Shown: positions 1-11,659 of the stretch, one piece after another
Layout: the number at the start of each line of letters is the position of its first letter
How positions within the stretch are numbered: the first letter of the stretch is position 1
NCBI GenBank assembly: GCA_034190875.2
Contig: CM067356.1
Location: 60,100,208 to 60,164,207, forward strand
Source: Urechis unicinctus
Lineage: Eukaryota; Annelida; Polychaeta; Xenopneusta; Urechidae
DNA length: 64,000 bases
Reading direction: 5' to 3'
Made by a program: the position numbers and the translations under genes
The notes under the pieces: generated by a model
The model's database searches: none
Seen by the model: only the letters and a program-made list of their open reading frames with translations
What the model was told of the DNA's origin: nothing

Positions 1-205
1 GCGTTCAGTAGCCACTCACTAACCACTCACCATCGTGTGACCACTAAGCAACTAAGCAAACGTTCAGAAGCTACTCTCTAATCATTCTGTGACCACACAG
101 CAAGTGTTCAGTAGCCACTCGGTAACCACTCAGTTACCATTCTGTGACCACTCAACAAGCCTTCAGTAACCACTTAATGACCACTCAGTAACCATTCTGT
201 GTTAT
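1..205. repeat. Degenerate minisatellite
   Basis: Loose tandem repetition of a phrase built from ccactcagtaaccattctgt and gaccactcaacaagc. The units are uneven, so no exact period is given. No coding potential was seen. It lies within or upstream of the GLOD4 introns. Confidence 0.7.
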
Positions 206-299
206 CTTGGTCCTTTGGATTTAATTAATGATACACTCAAATTCTCTTCATGCACAGCAACCATAACCAGGTAAACCACAGGAGTTTCCTTCAAGCCAC

Positions 300-815
300 T
301 AGCTGAGGGACTGGCAGAGCTTCCAAAACCACTAGACTGGCAGAGCTCCCACAATCACTAGCCCAGGGATTGGCAGAGCTTCCAAAACCACTAGACTGGC
401 AGAGCTCCCACAATCACTAGCCCAGGGACTGACAGAGCTTTCAAAACCACTAGACTGGCAGAGCTCCAACAATCACTAGCCCAGGGACTGACAGAGCTTC
501 CAAAACCACTAGACTGGCAGAGCTCCAACAATCAATAGCCCAGGGACTGACAGAGCTTCCAAAACCACTAGACTGGCAGAGCTCCAACAATCACTAGCCC
601 AGGGACTGACAGAGCTTCCAAAACCACTAGACTGACAGAGCTCCCAAAATCACTAGCCCAGGGACTGACAGAGCTCCCAAAAGCACTAGTCCAGGGACTG
701 ACAGGGCTCCCAAAAGCACTAGCTCAGGGACTGACAGAGCTCCCAAAAGCACTTGCCCAGGCACTGACAGAGCTCCCAAAATCACTAGCCCAGGGACTGA
801 CAGAGCCTGACGGTT
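300..815. repeat. 59-bp minisatellite passing into a 33-bp minisatellite
   Basis: From about 300 to 650 a 59-bp unit recurs with few changes; each unit contains gactggcagagctccaacaa and a 'cactagcccaggg' phrase. From about 650 to 815 the array shortens to a 33-bp unit (gggactgacagagctccc plus aaaagcactagtcca). The 33-bp unit is a sub-repeat of the 59-bp one. The 33-bp period leaves the minus strand open, which explains a spurious LGALSVPG repeat peptide. Confidence 0.85.
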
Positions 816-1095
816 TTTTCTTCTCTTTTCCAAGTGTCCTTATACCAGCCCAACAAGAGCTTTACTTGCCACCGGAGAATTCATGAAGATAACATTTCAT
901 CAAACACCATGTGTTAGCTATGTGCCGTCTTTGTGTCAGAGATCAATCTTGATTTTCGCTTTATTACTTCTCTTTGGCTGATTTAGAGAACAAATAATAA
1001 TAATTTTAATGTCAACAGCATATAAAGCACATCAATTTCCACACATACAATTGATGAAACTGATGGCATTCATCAGGGTTGTTGCTTTTTTGAAG

Positions 1096-1409
1096 GATGG
1101 CCATGAAATCTGCTTTGTTGGAGATGAGGCATTCAGAGAACTCTCACAAGTCGACCCCAAAGCTGATGACCTCCTGAATGAGGTGATTAAATACATATAC
1201 ATCAAACTCCTGATAAAAGACATGATATGACAGTGCTACTTCACCTAAGCAGGGATGAGCTGGCCTCGTTATCACCTGTCATTGTCTTGACCCAGGTTAC
1301 CATGATTAAGGAGAGGCTGTCACGTGATTGGTGTGTGTTGCAGGCGCTGATGGCCGACAAGAGCAGCGAGTGGTTTGCCAAGAAAGGGCTGACTAAGGCT
1401 GATGCTTAG
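1096..1409 (+). CDS. GLOD4: GLOD4, last two coding exons (partial)
   Basis: C-terminal end of glyoxalase domain-containing protein 4, a vicinal-oxygen-chelate (glyoxalase/bleomycin-resistance fold) protein. Exon 1096-1182 follows a gcttttttgaag acceptor and encodes 29 residues starting [18 protein letters not shown]. Exon 1344-1409 follows gtgtgttgcag and encodes [18 protein letters not shown], then ADA and a stop. Both are in phase 0. The [16 protein letters not shown] and ADKS-EWFAK segments match the conserved C terminus of animal GLOD4; this assignment is from memory of the family. Upstream exons, which carry the two glyoxalase modules, lie left of the window, because 1-840 is repeat. The gene is convergent with the sulfotransferase at 2034-3827. 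Enzymatic activity of this family is not established. Confidence 0.87.
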
Positions 1410-1515
1410 TACCCTGTCACCATGGCAACCTCACCAGCAGCATCATATCAAGATGTCATATGTGTTGCATCATAAGTAGATATATATATAATGTATATGA
1501 TTGTATTTATATATA

Positions 1516-1660
1516 CAGTGGTCCCCCTCATGACGGGCCACCCCGTATCGCGCCAATGGCAACTTTTTTAAGGCGGAACCCCCTCCCATGCTTCATATCC
1601 TGCCTCAACTTGTTTTGCCCCAATGAACGCACAATAAGTGGCGAAAAAGCGAATATATAT
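1516..1660. mobile_element. Possible truncated pogo/Tigger-like transposon fragment in the GLOD4 3' UTR
   Basis: A sharp compositional change begins at about 1516 with acagtggtccccctcatgac and a GC-rich stretch. Such a start resembles the CAGTNGTCCC ends of pogo/Tigger elements. No matching opposite end was found, so this is tentative. Confidence 0.25.
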
Positions 1661-1695
1661 ATATATATTATTTATATATTATAGGTTATCTTCTC

Positions 1696-1701
1696 AATAA
1701 A
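1696..1701 (+). terminator. Poly(A) signal, GLOD4
   Basis: AATAAA 287 bases after the GLOD4 stop codon, in otherwise T-rich sequence. It is the first canonical signal downstream of the gene. Confidence 0.6.
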
Positions 1702-1941
1702 CATTGGATTATTTTTTATCTGATTGTCTGTTTGAAAACATGATCTGGCTGGTATAGATCTGTCTGCTTTGCCATTATTGTGTGAACATGCGGGGAGATT
1801 TGAGGAGCTGTTGTCAGCAAACATGGGCTTATTGATATCTTATAGGAGTGTGGTTCTACGGCGGCATCTGTGAGAATGACATGGCATCATCACTAGCCTC
1901 GTTTTCACTGAACCCGACTAGTCGTGATCATACCACTGCTA

Positions 1942-1947
1942 TTTATT
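1942..1947 (-). terminator. Poly(A) signal, sulfotransferase copy 1
   Basis: TTTATT on the plus strand (AATAAA on the minus strand), 87 bases beyond the stop codon of the minus-strand sulfotransferase at 2034. Confidence 0.55.
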
Positions 1948-2033
1948 CCAAAATCCGCTTATAATTTTATACAGTTATACATAAACAACAAGACAATTAC
2001 ATTACAAAGCCGCCAACTCATTCTCATTTTATA

Positions 2034-3827
2034 TTAAAGTACATATTTATGTTTAATGGTGCTGAGGCTTTTCGTATTCTGTGCCATTTCGTCCAGCAGT
2101 GTAGTACATTCGTCGTTAATGTCCGACACGACATCGGCCGACAGCGAGATCGGCCACCGGAAGTTCTCTCTGACCATATCATGCCCTTCCAGCGAAATGA
2201 AATCCAGGACTTTGCCAGCGCCCTCTATTGTCGGATTGATTTGCATATGCTTCATCAAATTGAATAAGTTGTGTGTGAGATTGTACATAACTTTATCGTA
2301 GGACAAGCCAATGATACGATGTTTACTCTCCATCTTCACTCGAATTCCAGACATGACATGGTCCGTGGCCAGTCTACAGTAGCTGGAAGCCAACGAGAGT
2401 GGGTCGGACTTCTCGTATGTGGCATATTGTCCGTCGACGGGCCCCAGCTTGGCCCGTCGAAATGCCACGCCGCGCGGGTCGCGGAGCAGGTGGACGAAGT
2501 GCATGCTGGGATAGAGCTTCAATAGTTGCTGGGCGATGTACATGGTCATTGTGCTGGCGGTGATGAGTTTAACGGGCGACTGGAGACAGACTTGGTCGAG
2601 GTGTGTCTCGGCACATCGACGTAATTTCTCCTCGTGACTCTTGACACAGACAAAGTACGTGTTGAATTTCTTACGGGAGCGCTGTATGGCAGCGTCGGCG
2701 CTAAACTGCGACCATAGTCCTGGCTGATCCTCATCCGTGAACGAACCGTTGGCGTAGAAAATGGCGCTACAGTTTTGTATCCGTAAGTTGCCCATATTTG
2801 GGTTGAGCGTGAAGATGGCGGGACAGATCCCCGTTATCGCCCGCTGACACGTGGACAAACTGTCGTGTGGCGGGCTGAGATGTACGTCACTTCCGCGAGC
2901 ACACTGCACGTAGCGAGAGAATGTCTTCTGCTTCTGGCTGGCCCAATACGGGCTGAGCAGCATATGCACAGGTAACGTGGAGAACTTACACTCGAGCAGG
3001 TTTCTGTAGAGCTTCAGACTCTCGTACGCCTCAGCTCTTGGAAAACGCCTGGAACAAAAAAACCACGAGCGCCCATCATGTACATTGTCAATTTGATAGT
3101 GCGGTGAATGCTGGGTTGACTGATTGGAGGTGTGTTAATCACCTGATGTCGCCACGATGATCCATCATGATGTTGAAGGGGATAGCCCCATCACGACTAA
3201 CCCCGTACATAGCCGGATAGAGCAGGTTCACGTGAGGCTCGTCCAGGTGGAACACCCCGGTCAGGACGCCCAAACTCTTCTCCAGCACTTCCGCTCCTCC
3301 CCCGGGATAGGTCAAGGTCAACACGGCGACTTCCTCCTGTTCTGAGACAGCCAGATCATAGAGGTCACAAGCAGGAGGTCACAAGCAGATCATAGAGGTC
3401 ACATGCAGGAAGTCACAAGCAGAGAATAAATGGACACCCATCGTCTTTACCTTAGATTCATATCATTAAAAAAGTTAGTGTGCGAGAAAATTCAACTATA
3501 AATTCTAGTCCAGTCAGAGATACTGGTTATTGATCCATGAACATTGTGTTGTGAAATCAACGTACTGTAATCTTCATCTGTGCTGAATCCTAAAGAAGCC
3601 AACAGTTGGGCGGGGTCTTTTGTTGAGAATCCTTTGAAGACGGACGGTGTATGCATGTCGGCCATCGAGAACTTGATGGTGGGATCGGTATTTGCCTCGT
3701 CTAGGATGGAGGCGATGTAAGAGGTTATCGAGGAGACGGTAAAGCAGAAGCCGAGAAGCAGGATGAGCTTAACGAGGCGTACAGCAACGGCCGACGGGGA
3801 CGCTCGCCTCAAGGACAGCAACGGCAT
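2034..3827 (-). CDS. Carbohydrate 6-O-sulfotransferase-like, PAPS loop lost (copy 1)
   Basis: Type II Golgi membrane protein of the carbohydrate sulfotransferase (CHST1/GST) family, which transfers sulfate from PAPS to galactose or GlcNAc. Exons are 3497-3827, 3143-3341 and 2034-3048; all phases agree and predict 514 residues. Exon 1 supplies the cytoplasmic tail and one membrane anchor (about residues 18-42, LVKLILLLGFCFTVSSITSY). Exon 2 should carry the 5'-phosphosulfate loop, but where copy 2 reads YPKTGSSF this protein reads YPGGGAEV, so the basic residue and the hydroxyl residues are gone. Downstream FHLDEPHVNLLYPAMYGV is retained. Exon 3 keeps the 3'-phosphate motif LLRDPRGVAF and family cysteines. 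Exon 3 is exactly as long (1015 bp) as its counterpart in copy 2. It may be a pseudoenzyme. The exon 1 donor (TATA|GTTGAA) is weak. Confidence 0.83.
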
Positions 3828-3831
3828 CTAC

Positions 3832-4680
3832 TGGCACGCACAGACAGCCACGACAGTTAGCCACGACAGACAGCCACGACAGTAACCCACGACAGACAGC
3901 CACGACAGACAGCCACGACAGTCAGCCACGACAGTTAGCCACGACTGTCAGCCACTACAGTCAGCCACGACAGTCAGCCACGACAGACTGCCACGACTGT
4001 AAGCCACGACAGTCAGCCACTACAGTCAGCCACTACAGTCAGCCACTACAGACAGCCAAGACAGTCAGCCACGACAGACTGCCACGACAGACAGCCACGA
4101 CAGACAGCCACGACAGACAGCCAGGATAGACAGTCACGACAGTAAGCCACGACAGACAGCCACGACAGACAGTCATGACAGACAGCCACGACAGTAAGCC
4201 ACGACAGACAGTCAGGATAGACAGCCACGACAGACAGTAACGACAGACAGCCACAACAGTCAGCCACGACAGTCAGCCACGAAAGACAGCCACAACAGAC
4301 AGTCACGAAAGACAGCCACGACAGTCAGCCACGACAGACAGCCACGACAGTCAGCCACGACAGTCAGCCACGACAGTCAGCCACGACAGTCAGCCACGAC
4401 AGTCAATCACGACAGACAGTCACGACAGACAGCCACGACAGTCAGACACGACAGATAACCATGACAGACAGCCATGACTGTCAGCCACGACAGTTAGCCA
4501 CGACAGACAGCCACGACAGTTAGCCACGACAGACAGCCACGACAGACAGTCAGGACAGTTAGCCACGGCAGACAGCCATGGCTGTCAGCCACGACAGTTA
4601 GCCACGACAGACAGCCACGACAGTTAGCCACGACAGTTAGTCACGACAGACAGCCATGGCTGTCAGCCACGACAGACAAA
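3832..4680. repeat. 13-bp minisatellite
   Basis: About 65 units of a 13-bp repeat, consensus ccacgacagacag, with common variants ccacgacagtcag and ccacgacagttag. It sits directly upstream (5') of the start codon of sulfotransferase copy 1. Long minus-strand open frames here are repeat artefacts. Confidence 0.9.
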
Positions 4681-5925
4681 TAGCAAATAATCAGACAATC
4701 AATGACTTAAATACTTCCAGATCGGGATATTTTCATACAAACACACTTCACCTTTTAGTTGTCTGTCAGCGCCTATATATGTACCTTCTACTTGTCAATA
4801 TCCAGTTTAATGGCACTATCTTACAAGATCGGGAAAGGAGAGTACGCCCGCGTCTTTGACTCTGAGGGTGTGCCGCGTAGTGTGCGCGATCCCTCGCAGG
4901 AGCGGAGTCTTCAAACCAAATGAGATGCAAATCATATGCAAAATCGTTTATATAAACTATTGTTCGATGCATACCGTCTTTTAAGCACATTGGTCAATTT
5001 GTTATCGTTGGGATAGGCGTAAAGCCGATAATGTTATTCAGTAAGTCTGCTAGTATCCGCTTTTGTGATCGTGCGTCGATAGGATTCACCACACTAATGT
5101 CTGGTAACAGCTGTAACTGAATTCATTAATTTGAGTTCCGTGGCACCTAGCACATGTGCATAATGGAACTCCGATATTCACAATTATCTTACCACATGAG
5201 AACGATATGGCATTCCCATTCATTTGATCGCCAATATTCTGTTAATCCACCTGCTGATACACTGTCCACCACCTGCTGATTCAATGCCCACCACCTGCTC
5301 ATTCACTGGCCACCACCTGTCATCACCTGCTCATCCACTCCCCACCACTTGTTCATACGCTGCCTAACACCTGTCAATCCACTGCACATCACCTGCACAA
5401 CGACATTCACCACCTACTCATCCACTGCAGTGACTCATGCTTTTTAATGGCCTTTATAAAGTTCGATTTGATACTATTGACGGGACGCGGTATGAACGGT
5501 AATATAAATACTCAGACGTCTTGTAGGGCTACACCCGAAGAGGAAAGTTTGAGCGATAATACCAGCAAATGCTACAGTTGCGCGTGTGTAGTTTCTGGTT
5601 TAGGTCGATTTTCATTTAAATATTTTTGTAAACCAACTTCGCAGGCAGTTTTCAAATCGACTTTATCGAATCATTATCGATTATTTGGTTTAAACGATTC
5701 CTTTTATCAACTACGTAAAAAAAGAGGTAGGTAAGTGTTCCACCACATCTCCGACGCCGGCTTGGTCGGTACCAACAAGATAACTAGCTTGTACCTTGTC
5801 GCCCACTTTACACATCGCTCCATGTTTTATACTAACGCCAGCTCCTCCGCAGCATCATCCATCCAATTACAAGAAGGGTTTGTGTCATCGATGCAGTGTG
5901 ATGGACCAGAACTATGCAGACGATG
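4681..5925. other. Non-coding stretch with a degenerate repeat and a shared dispersed block
   Basis: No gene supported. 5220-5430 holds a degenerate repeat of the phrase ccaccacctgctgattcact. At about 5470-5620 is a block whose core (acggtaatataaata, then actcagacgtcttgtagggct with spacing changes) recurs near 36655-36710. It is reported as a candidate dispersed element. The rest is unique AT-rich sequence. Confidence 0.5.
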
Positions 5926-6115
5926 GGAATAATGTAGCATAAAGTATGGGAATAATGTGCATAAAGTATGAGAATGATGTATGTAATGTAGCATAAAGTA
6001 TGGGAATAATGTACATAAAGTATGGGAATAATGTAGCATAAAGTATGGGAATAATGTGCATAAAGTATGGGAATAATGTGCATAAAGTATGAAATGATTT
6101 GAGCATAATGTATGA
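5925..6115. repeat. 22-bp minisatellite
   Basis: About eight copies of gtatgggaataatgtgcata plus aa, with some units carrying 'gtagcata' instead of 'gtgcata'. No gene adjoins it. Confidence 0.85.
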
Positions 6116-6164
6116 GAATGGATCAGCCGTACGAAAATGATTCAGATGAGAATTCAGCGATATG

Positions 6165-6885
6165 AAGATGCCACGATATGAAGGACGAGGATGTTAGGGA
6201 CGAGAAGCGAGCAGTCAGAAGGACGGACGAGGATGCAGTCAGGGACGTTAGACGAGAAGCGAGCAGTCAGAAGAACGAGGATGTTAGGGACGAGAAACGA
6301 GCAGTCAGAAGAACGAGGATGATAGGGACGAGAAACGAGCATTCAGAAGGACGAGGATGTTATGGACGAGAAACGAGCAGTCAGAAGAACGAGGATGTTA
6401 TGGACGAGAAGCGAGCAGTCAGAAGGACGAGGATGTTAGGGACGAGAAGCGAGCAGTCAGAAGGACGAGGACGTTAGGGACGAGAAGCGAGCAGTCAGAA
6501 GGACGAGGATGTTAGGGACGAGAAGCGAGCACAGAAGACGAGGATGTTAGAGAAGCGAGCAGTCAGAAGGACGAGGATGTTAGGGACGAGAAGCGAGCAG
6601 TCAGAAGGACGAGGATGTTAGGGACGAGAAGCGAGCAGTCAGAAGGACGAGGATGTTAGGGACGAGAAGCGAGCATTCAGAAGGACGAGGATGTTATGGA
6701 CGAGAAGCGAGCAGTCAGAAGGACGAGGATGTTAGGGAGGGACGGCGAGCAGCGAGCATTCAGAAGGACGAGGATGCTAGGGACGAGAAGCGAGCAGTCA
6801 GAAGGACGAGGATGTTAGGGACGAGAAGCGAGCAGTCAGAAGGACGAGGATGTTAGGGACGAGAAGCGAGCAGTCAGAAGTATGA
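6165..6885. repeat. 38-bp minisatellite
   Basis: About 18 copies of a 38-bp unit containing ggacgaggatgttagggacg and agaagcgagcagtcagaa. Several copies are shortened or carry internal deletions. No gene supported. Confidence 0.88.
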
Positions 6886-7019
6886 TGAAGCATGTTGAGA
6901 ATGATGCAAAACCATGACGTTCGATAAGAATTATGCAGTTTGGTGGATGAGGATTATGCAGTTTGGTGGATGAGAATGATGGATGCTGATTGAGGGTGAT
7001 TCCATGTGAGGCGAGGAAT

Positions 7020-7680
7020 GATAGAGTATGATAGAGGAGAATGATGTCGGGTAAGGGAAGAGAATGATGTCGGGTTAGAGAGGAGAATGATGTCGGGTTA
7101 GGGATGGGAATGATGTCGGGTTAGGGATGAGAATGATGTCGGGTTAGGGAGGGGGAATGATGTCGGGTTAGGGATGGGAATTATTTCGGGTTGGGTACGA
7201 GAATGATGTCGGGTTATGGGATGAGAATTATGGCGGGTTAGGGATGAGGATTATGTGGGATTAGGGAGGTGAATGATGTCGAGTTAGGGATGAGAATGAT
7301 GTCGGGTTAGGGATGAGAATGATGTCGGGTTAGGGATGAGAATGATGGCGGGTTAGGGATGAGAATGATGTCGGGTTAGGGATGAGAATGATGGCGGGTT
7401 AGGGATGATAATTATGTCGGATTAGGGATGAGAAATATGTCAGATTAGGGATGAGAATTATGTCGGATTAGGGAGAGGAATCATGTCGGGTTAGGGATTA
7501 GAATGATGTCGGGTTAGGGATGAGAATTATGTCGGATTAGGGATGAGAATTACGTCGGATTAGGGATGAGGATTATGTCGGGTTAGGGATGAGAATGATG
7601 TCGGGTTAGGGATGAGAATGATGTCGGCTAGGGATGAAAATGATGTCGGGTTAGGGATTAGAATGATGTCGGATGAGGAG
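7020..7680. repeat. 23-bp minisatellite containing GGGTTAGGG
   Basis: About 28 copies of gagaatgatgtcgggttagg plus gat. Each unit holds GGGTTAGGG or GGATTAGGG, which resembles the animal telomere repeat but at a 23-bp spacing. 7680-8127 downstream is non-repetitive with a C-run at about 8106-8122, and no gene was found there. Confidence 0.88.
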
Positions 7681-8127
7681 GCGGTTTAATGTAGGGCGTG
7701 GCCTTGATGTATATAGATGATGAGGTTCTCAGAGACGGGGTTAGGGCTCAATGCGGCAGTCGCCAGAACAGTAGATTTACACCAGAACATCCGGGACATG
7801 AAAGAACACAACAATGGACTCAGCTGACTCCTCACAGTATTCATTACTCTGTAAATGTTCAGATAAAACAAGTAGCAACAAGTGTCAACAATTTTAACAA
7901 GAGAGAATATTGACGTGACTCATTGCGAGCCACTAAATACCCAAGACTGCACAAGTGCTAAGCCAATCACACACGGCCCATGGGTTCAGTTTGTGATGAA
8001 GATGTAACAACTACGACATTTGGCACATATGAAAAGACCAAATTTTTGCATGTTGTTTTTAGAACATGAAGTTAGTAAAACGTCCGATTATTTACCAACC
8101 CTACAGCCCCCCCCCCCCCCCCACAAC

Positions 8128-8133
8128 TTTATT
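8128..8133 (-). terminator. Poly(A) signal, sulfotransferase copy 2
   Basis: TTTATT on the plus strand, 120 bases beyond the minus-strand stop codon at 8254-8256. Confidence 0.55.
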
Positions 8134-8253
8134 AACAAAATGCTGTCGGAAGCTTAAATTGAAAAACTACATACAACAAGGAAACCCGACAATTCACTTT
8201 AGCGAAATCGAGTGTTCTCAAATGTACGAAACAAAAGTACGACGCGGAATAGA

Positions 8254-11161
8254 CTAGTCCTCCATCGAATACACATTACAGCGCATGCCACTGAGGCAGA
8301 GCTGCATGTTCATCATGACTTTATTGCACTCCCCCTGTATATCTACAACATCAGCGGGGGGTAGCGATGTCCACTTGCTACGACTGAGCATGTCTGTCGA
8401 GTGCGCTGCGTAATCCAAGCTACGTTGTAGCTGCTTCCCATCCAAGTGCAGATGTTCTGACAGCCATTCCATATTGGCAGTAACATTGGTCAAGAATTTG
8501 TCATACAATAACCCAATGACCCGATCGAAGTACATATGCTGTAGTTTGTGACGGTGTATTTTATCTTGGTAAAGCAAATCGCAATAGGCATGAGAAATGC
8601 TGCGTGCGGAATTAGCGCTGATATTTTTCGACATGGCAGGGGGCAGGTAACGCGGGGAGGCGGCCTGCTTCACGGAATATATAACTCCTCGTGGGTCGCG
8701 GAAAACCTGCACGACCCGGTAGCTGGGCAAGGAGTCGAGAAGATCGTCGACAATCTGCATACGCGCCTGTACAGTCTTCACGATGCGGAACTTCTTGCGT
8801 GAACAGACTTGGTCAAGATTCATCTCAGCGCATTTTTTCGCAGCTGCTTCCACTTTGCTCAGACAATTCCAATAGGAAGTGAACTTCCGGCGATCTTGAA
8901 ACAGTTTCCGGTCATGTTTTCGCGCGTCTACCCACAATGCATTGGAATCATTAGTTGTGAAGGTGCCATTCGTAAACAGTACCTTCTGACAGCGATCCAC
9001 TTGCGGAGAATTCGGATTGAATGTCGAGGGACAGATGTGTTTAATATGTTTGTAGCATTCTTGGAAGGCTTCGTATCCCTCTGCCATTCGTATACCTTCT
9101 TGCTCTAAACACTGCGTGTAACTGAGACTTGTTGCTGGCATGTTACGCGCGGCCTCGCTTCCCCAGAAACTGCTGATGAGCATGGCGGTGGGTAGCTCTG
9201 AAAGCTTACAGTGAAATATCCGATCCAAGGTCCACAAAGAGAGTCCTTTCTCAACAGGCATCATTTTCCTGGAATCATTGTAAATCCATGATAATTTACA
9301 TGAATTTCTTGGTATAATGTTGTTAAATCCATTCATAAGATTTTACAATGTCAGCGCTAATTAGAATCTCGAGGTTGTCCTGTTGATATGAGTGAGTTGT
9401 TAAATGTGAGACGCTAATGTGAATGAGATGTGGAAGATGTGGTTGATGTGGGTTCTTGTTGATGAGTGGATCAGTTGTCAATGTGGTATAGTTTTAAATG
9501 TAGGTTTATGTGGATAAGTTGTTATTGTGAGTAAGTTGTTAATGAGGACGTGCTGTTAATGTGGGTGAGTTATTAATGTGAGTTATTTGTTAATGAGAGT
9601 GTGCCCTTAATGTGGGTGAGTTGTTAATGAGTTGTTAATGAGGAAGTGTTGTTAATGTGAGTTAGTTGTTAATGAGGAAGTGTGAGTTAGTTGTTAATGA
9701 GGAAGTGCTGTTAATGTGGGTGAGTTGTTAATGTGGGTTAGTTGTTAATGAGAGTGTGTCCTAAATGTGGGTGAGTTGTTAATGTGAGTTAGTTGTTAAT
9801 GAGTTGCCCTTAGTTGTTAATGTGGGTGAGTTATTAATGTGAGTTATTTGTTAATGAGAGTGTGCTGTTAATGTGGGAGGAAGTGAGTGGGTTTGTTAAT
9901 GAGAATGTGCTGTTAATGAGGGTGAGTTGTTAGCGTGATTTAGTTGCAAAGAGAATGTGCTGTTAATGTGGATGAGTATATGGTGTGGGTGTATTGTTAA
10001 TGAGAATGTGCTGTTAATGCGGGTTAGTTGTTAATGTGCGTTAGTTGTTAATGTGTATGATTTGTTAATGTGAGTTAGCTGTTAATGTGGGTGAATTTTT
10101 GTGCGAGTTATCTAATGTTGATGAGTTTTCAAAGTAATATGAGTGAGTAATACGGGCGAGTTGTGAGAGTGATGACGTTGGTGAGTTGTTAATGTGAGTT
10201 AGTTGTTAATCTGTGGGAGTTAGTTGTTAATGTGATTATTGTATTATATCTGTTTACAAAGATTTCACAGCTACGCAAAGAGGGCTCACTCTCGCTTCCA
10301 CCAGAGACAACATGTTAACAGGCCACCTATAAGCAGCGTGTTGCTTTGTCATATAGCGTCTGTTAGTTCGTGGGCGTGTTCGTCAAACCAATCAGAAGAC
10401 TCTTTAAAAGACGCCGAGCCCCGAGATGTTGGATCAACAGTCCCATGTGCTTATGTTAATTTCATGGTATCGTCGCCTGATGACGGGAATGTGTTTCGCT
10501 CATTTTCATTCTCACAATACAGTTCGTCGGAGTGAACCCTCTTACCGTAGCTATAAGCTTATTGGTATTTACCCCAACGTTTCAAACATATGCATAATAA
10601 GTCATAACGTAGAAAGATAGGAACAGCGTGTCATGACGTCACGCGTGGTGGGCTGCGTGCTATGACGTCTAGCCCAACTCACCGCGGCTTCCCGTCGGCC
10701 CCCAGGAGGACGCTGTAGGGAGGCAGGCCGTTCGATTCAGCCTTCACCCCATACAAGGCAGGATACAGTAACTGTAAAGGCTCGTGAAAATAAAACGCGT
10801 CCGGATACAGCTCCATAATCTTTCCGATAAAACTGGATCCCGTCTTGGGATAGGCTAGAATATGGAAGAAAACGGGCCCCGTGTATCCGGGCCGGAGCAC
10901 AGACAAGTCGGGAAGCATGTCTCTCCCCTGAGCAGTGACGTCATCCTCGGCACCAGGCTGGTGAATGATCCCGTGCACTAACAACAACACCCCGATGAGC
11001 AGCATCACGTTAAACATGGTCCTCGACGTCCTGCTCGGGGTGCCAAAGGTCCGACGGAATAAAGGCGACAAGCTTTCCTTGGCCGCATCCCTCACCACGA
11101 ACGTCACCGGCTTGTCCTTGAACGTCACCGGCTTGTCCTTGAACGTCGAAGCTGACATCAT
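8254..11161 (-). CDS. Carbohydrate 6-O-sulfotransferase, intact (copy 2)
   Basis: Type II Golgi sulfotransferase of the CHST1/GST family (PAPS donor, galactose or GlcNAc-6-O acceptor in relatives). Exons are 10683-11161 and 8254-9268, joined in phase 2 (CG|G), predicting 497 residues. The ATG chosen at 11161 is one of two adjacent ATGs. Near the N terminus a 21-bp duplication gives TFKDKPVTFKDKPV. A single membrane anchor follows (MFNVMLLIGVLLLVHGIIH). The 5'-phosphosulfate loop is LAYPKTGSSFIGK, followed by FYFHEPLQLLYPALYGV. Exon 2 carries the 3'-phosphate site VFRDPRGVIYS and a downstream Ser/Tyr/Cys-rich block. It is tandem with copy 1 on the same strand, so the pair arose by local duplication. 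The ~1.4-kb intron is filled by a minisatellite. The acceptor sugar cannot be predicted. Confidence 0.9.
9400..10235. repeat. Degenerate minisatellite inside the sulfotransferase copy 2 intron
   Basis: Repeats of the phrase gtgagttagttgttaatgag, interleaved with gtgctgttaatgtgggtg, at a period near 18-20 bp with many indels. It fills most of the single intron. The remaining intron (10240-10680) shows no repeat and no exon. Confidence 0.75.
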
Positions 11162-11655
11162 ATGACGCAACAGAGGAATTTCAGCTGCCGAGAAGGGACT
11201 GAGGCTCGCTGCTGACTGTTTTCGTTACCAAGTTTCTCACTAAGTCCAAGTGGCGCTCTCAGCGCGGCGTAGCGTGTCGTGGCGTAGATGGCCGGACGCG
11301 CGTATTGCATGCTGGTTGATCTGCATCCAATCGAACACAATCAGTGCTGGAATAAATGCTAATTTGTCCTAAAATAAGTTTTTAAATGACCACAAACAGG
11401 GAATAGCAGCCCTATCAAAAGCCGCGCATCTTAGTCGTCGTTAGCGCCGGACGCACGCCAGGCTGGTGCCCGCTGAGCACACATGGCGGGCTGCCACACC
11501 CGGCATTGTTAGCCCCGTCCTGCAGTATTCAGTGGAACGGGCACTGAAAGTTACGCACTGAAAACCATCAATCAATGATTACGATGTAAAGCGCGTATCA
11601 TTCTGTACACGCTGTACACACCAGTATTCATCCATTGAAGTGGATTTAGGGCTAA
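11162..11655. other. 5' flank of sulfotransferase copy 2
   Basis: Moderately GC-rich, non-repetitive sequence immediately upstream of the minus-strand start codon. It probably holds the promoter and 5' UTR, judged by position only. No conserved motif was identified. Confidence 0.35.
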
Positions 11656-11659
11656 GTCT

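Noticed and set aside
5447-5734. 95-codon plus-strand frame with several Cys residues
   Set aside because: Overlaps a dispersed repeat shared with 36655 and has no splice context or family similarity.
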